From assembly GCA_024398965.1 (NCBI GenBank), contig JAKSIF010000004.1:1-64000 (forward strand): a stretch of DNA of 64,000 bases, in the 5' to 3' direction. Shown in pieces: positions 1-8,672 of the stretch. The stretch's first letter is position 1; each line of letters starts with the position of its first letter. The DNA comes from Fibrobacter sp. (lineage in GTDB: Bacteria; Fibrobacterota; Fibrobacteria; Fibrobacterales; Fibrobacteraceae). The notes beneath the pieces are model-generated. The model searched no databases and was not told the DNA's origin. It saw nothing but the letters and a program-made list of their open reading frames with translations. The translations under genes were made by a program, and so were the position numbers.

Positions 1-73
1 ACATGGGGGACTTCTTAACAGCGAGGGCGATGGCGTGTTCACGACCGCCGCTACCAACTACGAGAATGTTCAT
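1..73 (-). CDS. purD: PurD, phosphoribosylamine-glycine ligase (N-terminal fragment)
   Basis: Only the first 24 codons lie in the window; the gene continues past the left edge. The frame opens with ATG at 73 and reads MNILVVGSGGREHAIA, the glycine-rich N-terminal loop typical of PurD (GARS), which joins glycine to phosphoribosylamine in purine synthesis. A GAGG ribosome site sits a few bases upstream of the ATG. The assignment rests on this short but very characteristic motif. Confidence 0.85.
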   Translation of the reverse strand, partial: MNILVVGSGGREHAIALAVKKSPM

Positions 74-117
74 AATGACCTCTACAGATTTTCTTTAGAA
101 TATAGAAAATACAAAAG

Positions 118-585
118 TTACGCACTGTACCTAGCCAACGGTTCGTTTACGGTAAAGCCTGAGTTCTCCAACAAAATATCCATAAACTGCGACGGTGTAA
201 CAATGAATGGTTTCACAGGAAAATCCTTGATGTTTCCCGTAACAAGATAGGAATCATCAAAATGAGATTGAGCATCCAAAGAAACCTCGTAAAAAACAAT
301 GTCTTTGGGATCACTCACCGGCTCATCAGAAGTAGCGCCAGAGAGAAACACTGAATTTTGTTCAAAGGCCGCTACAACTTTCTCAATTTTTTCTTTAGAA
401 AAATTAAACTTTTCACGGGACAAGACCGCCTTGTACTCATCAATAATCTTTTCGTGGGCAACAGCGACAACCTCACCACTAAGAAAAGCTTCTAGCACTC
501 TAACTGTCGCGCTTAACTTGTTCTTTGTGAGCAAAGCCGCTACAATCACATTCGTGTCTATGATTGCATAAAATTTTTTATTCAA
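118..585 (-). CDS. PIN-domain toxin of a toxin-antitoxin pair
   Basis: A 155-residue single PIN domain of the COG1569 type. PIN toxins are Mg-dependent ribonucleases. The first acidic residue is D10 in the IIDTNVIVAALL strand, and further conserved acids follow in DEYKAVL, SDPKDIVFYE and VTGNIKDF, so the active site looks intact. The start is a TTG at 583-585 that overlaps the TGA stop of the upstream antitoxin gene by four bases (TTGA), which implies translational coupling and fits a toxin-antitoxin operon. The antitoxin is RelB/DinJ-like, which more often pairs with RelE/YafQ toxins. Toxicity and target are not shown by sequence. Confidence 0.85.
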   Translation of the reverse strand: MNKKFYAIIDTNVIVAALLTKNKLSATVRVLEAFLSGEVVAVAHEKIIDEYKAVLSREKFNFSKEKIEKVVAAFEQNSVFLSGATSDEPVSDPKDIVFYEVSLDAQSHFDDSYLVTGNIKDFPVKPFIVTPSQFMDILLENSGFTVNEPLARYSA

Positions 586-878
586 TGTTCCTCCCGCGCC
601 GCCTTTATTTCAGCATTAATTTCATCCAACGACATGTCCTGAACGCCATTCCTTGCCGCCTCCTCACGAAGTGCATAAAAAGCCTTGCGACCAGTTTCCA
701 AGGATATTTTTTTTGCGTCATCAAGGTTTGCACGGAAGGGCAACCCACGATCAATGACAGACTTCTTTAAAAACATGCGGATAGCCGAGGGCAAGTCCAA
801 GCCCAACTGTTCATAAATCGCCTGAGCCTCATCCTTCAGTTCCTCATCAACCCTCACCTGAACGACTATACTTGCCAT
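582..878 (-). CDS. RelB/DinJ-family antitoxin
   Basis: A 98-residue protein that opens with MASIVVQVRVDEELKDEAQAI, a ribbon-helix-helix strand and first helix as in RelB/DinJ antitoxins, followed by LGLDLPSAIRMFLKKSV, the second RHH helix. The C-terminal half (SLDEINAEIKAAREEH) is charged and helical, as expected for the toxin-wrapping segment. It lies directly upstream of the PIN gene with a four-base overlap. Antitoxins of this family usually repress their own promoter, here somewhere in 879-950; no obvious operator was found by eye. Confidence 0.85.
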   Translation of the reverse strand: MASIVVQVRVDEELKDEAQAIYEQLGLDLPSAIRMFLKKSVIDRGLPFRANLDDAKKISLETGRKAFYALREEAARNGVQDMSLDEINAEIKAAREEH

Positions 879-1315
879 ACAAACTCCATTTTTAGTTCAT
901 CCAAATACAAATATAATACAATTCACTACATATTTCCAATAATATTTCACTCCATAAAAAAAGACCGCCGCTGCGTCCGGGCGTAAGCCCTAGGCAGTAA
1001 AGCGATCTAACAAACTATGTTACGTGATGGAATTTAGAAAGAAGCTACGGGAAAAGCAAGGAACCAGATTTCCATCGATGCATTTTGCAAACAGTTGTTT
1101 GCACGAGAGCCTTGGCGATCAAGTTTACTTGAATCGACATGGCCGAGGCTTAGGTTGTTCTAGAAACAACTGTTGACACGAGTGTTGCAACGTCCATACA
1201 CAGACCTTTCCAGGGAGCAGATCGAAGCGCTCAAGAAATAATTTGTACGGGTTTAAAGGGAAAGGCTTCTGTCTACTTGACAGAAGCCTTTTTTACAACA
1301 AAAAAATGCTAGCAC
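879..1315. other. Gene-free interval with possible decayed coding sequence
   Basis: No ORF of normal size covers this 437-bp stretch. On the plus strand the last codons before TAA at about 1240 read QRPYTDLSREQIEALKK, which looks like the C-terminus of a real protein, but stops interrupt the frame a few codons upstream. A 49-codon ORF from ATG 1027 precedes it in another frame without recognisable features. A strong plus-strand terminator follows at 1261-1294. The simplest reading is a decayed gene that kept its terminator. I tested it against tmRNA, RNase P RNA and 6S signatures and saw none. Confidence 0.3.
1261..1294 (+). terminator. Rho-independent terminator
   Basis: A perfect 13-bp stem (AAAGGCTTCTGTC and its complement) with a TACTT loop, followed by a T run. 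Only the plus strand has a useful T tail, so it would end a plus-strand transcript from the 879-1260 interval. It may also slow the convergent 1316-4939 transcript. Confidence 0.7.
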
Positions 1316-4300
1316 TTATCTTTTCAATAGGACTTTCCACATACGTTTCCCAGCCATAACGATATACGTTCCAGGGCGATTCACTTTTATCCGAGCAGAT
1401 CCATTTGAATAAGACTTCGAAAGCAATTTTCCATTCACATCAAATACAGTAACAAAACCATCAAATTCGTCCACAAAGATTTCATTTTTAAAAGTGTATA
1501 TAGACACAACGGGAATCTTTTTCAATTGGAAATCAAGCCCATCTGTAGCTGAACTGGAATCGGGATCAACTTCGTCACTCGGACTCGATTCAGGATTTTC
1601 GCTTGAACTTGATTCCAAAGTTTCGCTTGAGCTGGATTCAGGAGCATCACCTGGATATGAGGGAATAACTGGAGCTCCAGAAATATTTATTTCACCGGTC
1701 AAATTCGGATAGGAATCTACGCCGATGTTTTGTCCCCACATCGATCCATCAATTTCATCACTGTCATATTCACGCAAGGCTTTCGCAATTGAACCATCAG
1801 CGAACTCTAGCTGAGTCGCAGCTGAGCCAACTGATTCTACACTATCAAGAGACAAATAATAAGAATGTTCAACTTTGCACAAGGAATCGCTATTGCAATT
1901 TATTAGGTTAGAATTACCATTACTTAAAACCATCCCGTTAAAAGAATTGACAATACGAACGAAGCTCCCCGAATTAATTGTTCCAACCAAGCCTCCAACA
2001 CTTACATCATCCCCACTTCTTACGGAACCGATATTAAAGGCATTCCGCACAAGCAAGTGACCATTCTGTTTTACAAGACCGACTAAGCCACCGGCCAGCC
2101 CAGCTGAAATAATAGAGCTGTTGAATACACCTTCCAGCAAAACGTTTCCTTCAACAGTTCCTGCAATCGCACCAGCCTGACCAGAGCTTTTTAGATATGA
2201 TTGAGCAATGCCAACGTTCTTGACAACAGCTCCATCACCCTCGACATCTCCTTTCAAATTTGCAAACAGTCCTACCCCTACAACATAACTTGACGCATAA
2301 AAGAGTCCGTTTATTGTATGTCCCTGACCGTCAAAGGTTCCTCTAAAGTTTTGAATTGGAGTCCATACAACCAAATCATCATCACTAAACTTTAACGTTC
2401 CATCTGGTTTAAGAAAGTCCTTATTAACAGTGATATCAGCTACTTGTTTGGCGCAGGCTCTTTCCTGTTTACTCATTCCATTTGCGCCATTAACAATAGC
2501 AGCAAAACTGTACAGGTCATCGACTGTTTTTATGACATAACATTCATCCTCTGTTTCCGGCGCCCTGATTGAAATCCACTTTGCATAAAATTCCATATCA
2601 CCCTTAGTTTCAGCATTTATAGGATGGACTACAGAACCATCAAATGATTTATTATTATACCATCCAACGAATATCTTATTTTGTACGGATGGGTTCTTGA
2701 TATATTCTGGAACACCTTCAACGTAATTCATGACTTCGTCTGTAATACTTTCGTCATTATAGTGGAACACTGCTTTTGAAACTTTAAATAATTCAGCATC
2801 GAAATTAGCGTTTAAAACAGGATATAAATCTACGCCTACATTTTGTCCCCATACGGATCCATCGACATCCGTACTTGAATAGTTATGCAAGGCCGAAGCC
2901 ACAGAGCCATCCTTGAACTGTTCTAACTTGACCGAGGTTTCTCCATAGCCAGACGAACTAGGAGCATAAGAGTGAACAACAATAACACTACTATCCTTTT
3001 TATTCTTAACGTACCCAACAAAGCCTTGTTTCGTATTGAAGGAATTTATGAACTTGACCTGTTCGTTTCCATACGAACCACCTAGCATACCTCCTACACA
3101 TTGATAGCCAGCAACGTTTCCTGCGAAGTACGAATTGCTAATAGTAAGGGCATGTCCATTTTCGTAGCCAACAAGGCCTCCCGTAAACGTCCCTCCTTTT
3201 ATTGTACTTGTACTGTAAGAATTTTTGACATAAACATAGCCTGTCGCCTTGCCTATCAAAGTCCCCGCATCATCGTGCGAATTGATATAGGAATCTACAA
3301 GACCAACATTTTCTATAATGCCAGGATTTTCGCTTGAGCCAGATACATAACCAAAAAGACCAATCTGATCCTTCTTGGAATCATTGTAATAAAGTCCAGA
3401 TATATAATGTCCTTGGCCATCGAATGTACCGCTAAACGGGCCTATCGGAGTCCAGGTTTTAAAAGTTGATGAACCTGCACTATTCAAATTTCCTTTTTCA
3501 TCAAGAACATTTTTATTGACAACAATATTTGCAGTCAGCCTGCCACAAGCAGTTCGTTCCTGAGTAAATCCATCATTTCCATTGACAATTGCAGCAAAAA
3601 CATAAAGATCTTCACCTGACGAAATTTCATAACAACCGTCTTTCTTTTCAAGTGTCTTTAACCACTTCGCAAAGAACTCTTTTGAGCCAGTATCACTCGC
3701 CAAAATTTTCGTTACAGCATTCCCCGAAAAGTCACTATCGGAATACCATCCTCCAAAAAGATAATTCTGCCGTAAAGGGACCTGTAATGTAGTGCCAACA
3801 CCTTTCAAATACTGTTGGACATATTCAGCAGTGTCGCCATCAAAGGTATGCAGTTTGACATCATAAAGAGTTACTTCTCCCGAATACCCTTTTACAAACC
3901 CACTCAGAATCGGATACGGATCTGTACCAACGTTTTGACCCCAAACCTCACCTTTAAAGCCATAGTGAAGCATAACTGCTAATTCGCCATTAGAGAAGGA
4001 CGCATCCGTTCTCTCAAATTCACCCGAATTCGTCCCTTTATTGAACGAATTATTCGTTGTCAAGTTTGCGGTAGCATCTACATACCCAACCAAACCTGAC
4101 AACAGTGCGTTATACAATTTTACTGTATTAAAAGAATTTTCAATCGTGAGATCAGTTTCTTTACCAACAATTCCGACAATTCCCCCAACATAACTTCCCG
4201 ATTGATCAATTTGTGCGATGTTGTAACAATTTCTCACCAGGTTCTTACCCGTATGAATATAGCCGGCAACACCACCAATGTACATAGCCGGATAAATACT

Positions 4301-4939
4301 ATTGGGTCGTTCATATCCTTTAACAACGCCCTCGTTGTACGAATTAAGGAACGTTCCATTCATGCTGGAAAGTCCAACAAGTCCACCTACCCCCGTAGAG
4401 CCAACCACAGTACCCTTGTGAAAAACATTTTCCAAAGTGAGATTTCTCGCAAGAGCAACAATTCCTCCTACATACAGATCTCCATAGAAATAAGAATCAA
4501 CAATTCCGACATTCCTCACAATCGAGTAATCTTTTTCGGACGTTCCCGTAACAGTCAGGATAAATCCCGCAGAAGCAAAGGTTTCCGTATTTTTGTAGTA
4601 AAGTCCTGATATCGTATGATTTTGCCCGTCAAAAACTCCCGTAAAATTGGCAATAGGAGTCCAGGGAATAAAATCACTTCCATCCCCATTCAGGGAGTCA
4701 TCTTCTAAAACATTGTTGTTGACTACAATATCCGCAACAAGCTTCGCGCAAACCGACTCCTTCGATTGCCCCCCAGCATCCATCTCATTCATGATTTTTG
4801 CGAAACCATACAATTCTTCTGCAGAAGAAATTTGGTAGCAATTGTCAATTTTCATAGGAACCTGCGGGGTTCCTGAGTATGCAGCAAGAACTGATTCACT
4901 TAAAAGGAGGCATAATCCAACGAGAGATACGAATTTCAT
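1316..4939 (-). CDS. Large secreted GLUG / Listeria-Bacteroides-repeat protein
   Basis: A 1207-residue protein with a signal peptide (about 1-19, ending ESVLA). It has three long tandem units, each opening with a Cys-Tyr-x-Ile-x-x-x-x-(E/D)-(E/D)-L-Y-x-F motif (CYQISSAEELYGF, CYEISSGEDLYVF, CYVIKTVDDLYSF) and each containing GLUG-like turns such as GGLVG. The first two units end in WGQNVG-x-D-x-YP followed by a Listeria-Bacteroides repeat (FGGWYSDSDFSG...EFFAKW; FVGWYNNKSFDG...EFYAKW). After the third unit come a Ser/Glu-rich linker and a C-terminal tail (VTVFDVNGKLL...PGTYIVMAG...KVLLKR) like those on the xylan enzymes further right. The architecture points to a surface-displayed adhesin or carbohydrate-contact protein. 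Its ligand is unknown and no catalytic motif was seen. Confidence 0.75.
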   Translation of the reverse strand: MKFVSLVGLCLLLSESVLAAYSGTPQVPMKIDNCYQISSAEELYGFAKIMNEMDAGGQSKESVCAKLVADIVVNNNVLEDDSLNGDGSDFIPWTPIANFTGVFDGQNHTISGLYYKNTETFASAGFILTVTGTSEKDYSIVRNVGIVDSYFYGDLYVGGIVALARNLTLENVFHKGTVVGSTGVGGLVGLSSMNGTFLNSYNEGVVKGYERPNSIYPAMYIGGVAGYIHTGKNLVRNCYNIAQIDQSGSYVGGIVGIVGKETDLTIENSFNTVKLYNALLSGLVGYVDATANLTTNNSFNKGTNSGEFERTDASFSNGELAVMLHYGFKGEVWGQNVGTDPYPILSGFVKGYSGEVTLYDVKLHTFDGDTAEYVQQYLKGVGTTLQVPLRQNYLFGGWYSDSDFSGNAVTKILASDTGSKEFFAKWLKTLEKKDGCYEISSGEDLYVFAAIVNGNDGFTQERTACGRLTANIVVNKNVLDEKGNLNSAGSSTFKTWTPIGPFSGTFDGQGHYISGLYYNDSKKDQIGLFGYVSGSSENPGIIENVGLVDSYINSHDDAGTLIGKATGYVYVKNSYSTSTIKGGTFTGGLVGYENGHALTISNSYFAGNVAGYQCVGGMLGGSYGNEQVKFINSFNTKQGFVGYVKNKKDSSVIVVHSYAPSSSGYGETSVKLEQFKDGSVASALHNYSSTDVDGSVWGQNVGVDLYPVLNANFDAELFKVSKAVFHYNDESITDEVMNYVEGVPEYIKNPSVQNKIFVGWYNNKSFDGSVVHPINAETKGDMEFYAKWISIRAPETEDECYVIKTVDDLYSFAAIVNGANGMSKQERACAKQVADITVNKDFLKPDGTLKFSDDDLVVWTPIQNFRGTFDGQGHTINGLFYASSYVVGVGLFANLKGDVEGDGAVVKNVGIAQSYLKSSGQAGAIAGTVEGNVLLEGVFNSSIISAGLAGGLVGLVKQNGHLLVRNAFNIGSVRSGDDVSVGGLVGTINSGSFVRIVNSFNGMVLSNGNSNLINCNSDSLCKVEHSYYLSLDSVESVGSAATQLEFADGSIAKALREYDSDEIDGSMWGQNIGVDSYPNLTGEINISGAPVIPSYPGDAPESSSSETLESSSSENPESSPSDEVDPDSSSATDGLDFQLKKIPVVSIYTFKNEIFVDEFDGFVTVFDVNGKLLSKSYSNGSARIKVNRPGTYIVMAGKRMWKVLLKR

Positions 4940-5007
4940 ACGTAAACCATCCTATGGCTAAACTGATTTCTTCCACCATCGCAGTGAATTGACTCAGCTA
5001 AATCTGA

Positions 5008-5027
5008 TACGGGACTCAGGATGACGC
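5008..5027. repeat. Half copy of a dispersed intergenic repeat
   Basis: ACGGGACTCAGGATGACGCC between two minus-strand genes matches the right half of the TGGATCCTTC...TTCAGGATGACG element seen at 6501-6610 and 11907-11936. Confidence 0.5.
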
Positions 5028-5033
5028 CATGTG

Positions 5034-6413
5034 TCACTTCAAGAACAGGCTCAGCTTTCCGAAATCGAGAATCGTGATGAACACGAAGAAGCTGATGAAG
5101 AAGGCTGCTGCGACGTTCTGGATAATCGTCTGGGTCTTGGTAGACAAAGGCTTTCCGCGGAGTTTTTCGATACCGAGGAACATGAGGAGGCCGCCATCGG
5201 TAATGGCCAGCGGCAGCAAGTTCATGACGCCAAGGTTAATGCTTATAAGAGCCAAAAGCATGAGGAATTCCTGGAAGCCTTCCATCCAGACATTTCCCAT
5301 GACAGCCACAATGGACACCGGACCAGAGAAAGCATCCACCTTTACCTGGCCCTTGAACATACGACCAAAATAGCGGAAGATACTGGTAGTCATTTTCCAG
5401 CTGGTGGCGCAGGTCTTTTCGAAAGCTTCAATGGGGCCACGACGCACAAGCTTCGTTTCGCGGAAGAGCACATAGCCCATTTGAACGCCCACCATGTAGC
5501 GCTTATATTCCTCATTGTAGACCGGAACCATGGGCAATGTCAAAGTATCGTTATTACGAATCACGGTCACCTTGACTTCTGCACCCTTGGAACCATCAAT
5601 AATGCGAACCACATCCTCATAGCGGGAAATATGTTCCCCGTTGATTTCGAACACGGTATCATTCAAGGCAAGACCCGCCTTTTCTGCAGCGGAGCCTGCA
5701 ATAGGCGGCAAACGTACAATCACTCGGTTCTGAGGATAGATTCCAATGTCACCGATTCCCATCTTGATTTCGGAATCTGTAGAATCCTTTGCAGGAATAA
5801 CCAGCTCCTCAGGGACTACGGTCAACATCACGGGAGCGCCACCACGGTGAACTTCAAGTTCTACGTTGGCACCAAGGCTTACGCCAATCTGTTCGCGGAA
5901 ATCATCCCAACCTTGAGTGGGCTTCCCGTTGATTGCGGTGATAGTGTCTCCAGGAAGAATGCCGGCAACTTCCGCCGGAGAATTCTTGCCAACAAAACCA
6001 ATAATCAGTTCTTTGTTGGCAGGTTCCTGAACACCCACCATGTAGAGAATCATCAATAGGACAAAGGCAAACACAATATTGATGAAAGGGCCGGCGAAAG
6101 CAATAGCAGCACGGGCGCCCACAGACTTTCCTGTAAAGTCACGCTCGCCGGGCATCTGCCCATCTTTAAAGGAATCCGGATTTTCACCCGCCATGGCCAC
6201 GTAGCCACCAAAGGGAATTGCAGAAATGCAATACTCGGTTTCACCCTTCTTAAAGCGAAGAAGTTTCTTGCCGAAGCCTACACTGAATGTATTGACCTTA
6301 ACGTTATTCCACTTGGCAACAAGGAAATGGCCCAATTCGTGAATGGTCACCAGAAAGCTGAGCCCTACAAGGCCCAGCACAAACATCAAAACGTTATCGA
6401 GGACATGTTCCAT
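5034..6413 (-). CDS. rseP: RseP-like site-2 intramembrane zinc protease
   Basis: A membrane metalloprotease of family M50B, about 459 residues from ATG 6413. A TTG 24 bases upstream is possible but less likely. The first membrane segment carries the zinc motif HELGH (VTIHELGHFLVAKWNNV). Two periplasmic PDZ domains follow (GFVGKNSPAEVAGILPGDTI and GSAAEKAGLALNDTVFEING). The late membrane segment has NLLPLAITDGG, the counterpart of the family's N-x-x-P-x-x-x-x-D-G motif that supplies the third zinc ligand. In other bacteria RseP cuts anti-sigma factors after a first cleavage in the periplasm, and removes leftover signal peptides. The gene is often near dxr, cdsA and uppS; dxr lies 2.2 kb to the right here. 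Confidence 0.93.
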   Translation of the reverse strand: MEHVLDNVLMFVLGLVGLSFLVTIHELGHFLVAKWNNVKVNTFSVGFGKKLLRFKKGETEYCISAIPFGGYVAMAGENPDSFKDGQMPGERDFTGKSVGARAAIAFAGPFINIVFAFVLLMILYMVGVQEPANKELIIGFVGKNSPAEVAGILPGDTITAINGKPTQGWDDFREQIGVSLGANVELEVHRGGAPVMLTVVPEELVIPAKDSTDSEIKMGIGDIGIYPQNRVIVRLPPIAGSAAEKAGLALNDTVFEINGEHISRYEDVVRIIDGSKGAEVKVTVIRNNDTLTLPMVPVYNEEYKRYMVGVQMGYVLFRETKLVRRGPIEAFEKTCATSWKMTTSIFRYFGRMFKGQVKVDAFSGPVSIVAVMGNVWMEGFQEFLMLLALISINLGVMNLLPLAITDGGLLMFLGIEKLRGKPLSTKTQTIIQNVAAAFFISFFVFITILDFGKLSLFLK

Positions 6414-6448
6414 CGGTGAGCAATATAGAAAAAGCAAATATACAAAGC

Positions 6449-6475
6449 AAAAAAAGCGCCCCCGAGGGAGCGCCT
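6449..6475 (-). terminator. Terminator of the GH9 gene
   Basis: Read on the minus strand, a GC-rich hairpin (GGCGCTCCC / GGGGGCGC) is followed by seven T. It lies about 185 bp past the GH9 stop, after the repeat block, so the repeats would be transcribed in the 3' UTR. Confidence 0.75.
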
Positions 6476-6500
6476 AAAAGTTTGTATTTTCCAGACTGTT

Positions 6501-6610
6501 CGTCACTGGATCCTTCCAGAATGACAGTAGAGAATCCCTGGACTATCCGTTACTGGATCCTTCACCCCTACGGGGTTCAGGATGACGGTATGCGAAATTC
6601 AGGGTGACGG
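6501..6610. repeat. Cluster of dispersed GGATCC/GGATGACG intergenic repeats
   Basis: Three decayed copies lie in a row: 6501-6526 (CACTGGATCCTTCCAGAATGAC), 6549-6587 (TTACTGGATCCTTCACCCCT then GGGGTTCAGGATGACGG) and a half copy at 6596-6610 (AATTCAGGGTGACGG). The arms around each centre can pair, so the element forms a hairpin. The best copy in the window is at 11907-11936. Confidence 0.65.
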
Positions 6611-6660
6611 GGTGCGGAACCCTAGATACCGCGACATCGCCAGGCTCAGGGCCCATCGAA

Positions 6661-8508
6661 TTACTTTATCTGCATACCCTTCAGATTGTAACGCTTGCCA
6701 GCCTTCTCAATGAAGACCTTCTGATCTGCAAAGCGAAGACGTACAGAGCCTTCTGCGGAAGCCTTGCCAGCCATAGTCGGCTTGATTGCAGCTGTTTCAC
6801 CCTTGGCCACACCTTCAACGGCAAACTTGGGAGCGAAACCAGCGTTGACAGCTTCGATAGCACCCGCAAGATAAGCCATGGGAGCATTCCAGTTAATGGC
6901 AACTTCATTAGAAGCGTAACTGCAATTATGGTCAACATAGGAGGTGGCTGCAGATCCTGTTCTGTAATCCTTACATTCCCAGCTTTCGGTACCGATATCT
7001 TCACCACCGGGCTGAGGACCACCCACCAGCATACCAGGCACCGGAGCAGCAACGCCATCGGAAGTACTAGGACGATGATGAGGCTTCTTGGGAGACTTTG
7101 TACCAAAGCCAGTAAGGAAGGACATGTTCAGCGGATTCTTACCCAGCAGGTAGTCAAGAACCTTGCGGGCAGCCTTGTAATACTTGTCGTCACCGGTAAG
7201 GTAATAGGCATGAAGCAGCCAAACGCCCTGGTTTGCAGCCACAGCGTTGGAACCCCAGACAAAATCAGCCTTATTCATGACTACACCAAAGCCTGTTTCG
7301 GAACGGGTTACGAAATCGTCGGCAACCTTAAGGAGAGAATCCTTGGCAGCGGCAGCGCCTGCACCAAACTCGGTTGAATGAATAGCCATGTCGTAAGTTG
7401 CAAGACCGCCAACATCGCCCCAATTGGGAACATTGCCAGAGGCCTTTGCATTACCGTAAGACGCATCACCCGTAGTCACGAACAGTTCTGCAGAGGCAAA
7501 GCTCATTTCATCGCCGAAGCTGCCATCACCATATTCACCGGTGCTAACATCGCTGGGGTTACGGAAGGCCTTGTTAGGATTCTGCTGACCCCAGGCGTAT
7601 GCCTTCTTGGCAGCCTCAAGGCAAGTGCTTGCGAAAGCTGCATCGTAGGGCTGATACACACGAGCTGCGGTAGCCATGACTGCAGCGAAATCCAATGTTG
7701 CTGCAGAGCCCTTACCGATAACATAGATGGGATCCGTATCCTTAGCCGGCATCACATCGCCAGGGAAGCCCAAGGAAGTCATCTTGTGGAATACGCCGCC
7801 GTCGGTATCCTGCATGGTAAGCATCCAGTCAAGATTGTACTTGATTTCGGCGAGAATATCCGGCAAGGTTCCTTCAGCAGGAATATTCCATTTAAGTGTC
7901 TTAAAATAATCCGGATAATGTTCGTAAAGGGCAAGCAAGGTATAGGTGGTAATGCCAGAGTTTACAATGTAGCGACCATAGTCACCAGCATCGTACCAAC
8001 CCTTAGAAGACTGAATGGATCCCGAGCCTGCGGAATTATGCTTCTGTACCGTGGTATTCGTGTGGCCTGCAGGACGCTTCCATTGACCTGCGTAGGCTTC
8101 TTCCAATGCCATGGAAGCGCGCTGGTAGTAATACCACTTAAGGCTTGCCTTGGCAACTTCTTCAAAGGTGTTTGCAGAAATCTTAAGGTCATTGCGAAGA
8201 GGCTGACCACCTTGCACAACAGAGTAAGTTCCAGGAATGTTCAATTCGGAAAAGTCAACAAGCTGAACCTGCTGATTGTAAGCATCCCAACCGGTAGCAG
8301 CGCCCGGAGCCACAGACAAAACCACCTGGCCTGTTGCATCTACGAAATCGACATTGCCATTACCACCTTCAATAGTCAGTTCCTTGGCATCGCCAGGACG
8401 ATAACCAATCTGGTTGATGTAAGCGGTGGCGGCAAAGGCGGAGGATGCCAAAGTCAATGCAGAAATTGCAAGAGGGGCAAACTGCTTAAGACCGAATTTT
8501 GAAAACAT
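6661..8508 (-). CDS. GH9 endoglucanase with N-terminal Ig-like domain
   Basis: A secreted cellulase of 615 residues. The signal peptide is about 1-26 (ASSAFA). A CelD-type Ig-like domain covers roughly 28-110 (opening INQIGYRPGDAKELTI), followed by the (alpha/alpha)6 GH9 domain. The catalytic aspartates lie in GWYDAGDYGRYIVNSG. The C-terminal motifs are PHHRPS and DHNCSYASNEVAINWNAPM, where the glutamate is the general acid. GH9 enzymes hydrolyse beta-1,4-glucan with inversion. Unlike the xylan island genes it has no CBM6, and it ends in a short basic tail (KVFIEKAGKRYNLKGMQIK). The ATG at 8508 follows AGGAG. No TKGAYA palindrome was found upstream, so it probably belongs to a different regulon. 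Confidence 0.93.
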   Translation of the reverse strand: MFSKFGLKQFAPLAISALTLASSAFAATAYINQIGYRPGDAKELTIEGGNGNVDFVDATGQVVLSVAPGAATGWDAYNQQVQLVDFSELNIPGTYSVVQGGQPLRNDLKISANTFEEVAKASLKWYYYQRASMALEEAYAGQWKRPAGHTNTTVQKHNSAGSGSIQSSKGWYDAGDYGRYIVNSGITTYTLLALYEHYPDYFKTLKWNIPAEGTLPDILAEIKYNLDWMLTMQDTDGGVFHKMTSLGFPGDVMPAKDTDPIYVIGKGSAATLDFAAVMATAARVYQPYDAAFASTCLEAAKKAYAWGQQNPNKAFRNPSDVSTGEYGDGSFGDEMSFASAELFVTTGDASYGNAKASGNVPNWGDVGGLATYDMAIHSTEFGAGAAAAKDSLLKVADDFVTRSETGFGVVMNKADFVWGSNAVAANQGVWLLHAYYLTGDDKYYKAARKVLDYLLGKNPLNMSFLTGFGTKSPKKPHHRPSTSDGVAAPVPGMLVGGPQPGGEDIGTESWECKDYRTGSAATSYVDHNCSYASNEVAINWNAPMAYLAGAIEAVNAGFAPKFAVEGVAKGETAAIKPTMAGKASAEGSVRLRFADQKVFIEKAGKRYNLKGMQIK

Positions 8509-8616
8509 AAGGAACTCCTAATAAATTTCTTCAAATTTAATATACCTACAAAAAATGCTTTTATTTCAAATTGTTCGGCTTTTATGTTTACAGATGTATC
8601 CAGTGTGAGAAAACGC

Positions 8617-8642
8617 AAAAACGCCCTTTTTAGGGCGTTTTC
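8617..8642 (-). terminator. Terminator of dxr
   Basis: The minus strand reads AAAACGCCCTAAAAAGGGCG followed by TTTTT, a compact 7-bp hairpin just past the dxr stop codon. Confidence 0.8.
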
Positions 8643-8672
8643 GGCAACAAGACCTAAATATCAGTCTATTTA

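Noticed and set aside
960-1260. Possible structured RNA gene (tmRNA, RNase P RNA or 6S) before a strong plus-strand terminator
   Set aside because: None of the conserved core words of these RNAs could be found on either strand, and a coding-like C-terminus (SREQIEALKK) precedes the terminator. A decayed gene explains it better.
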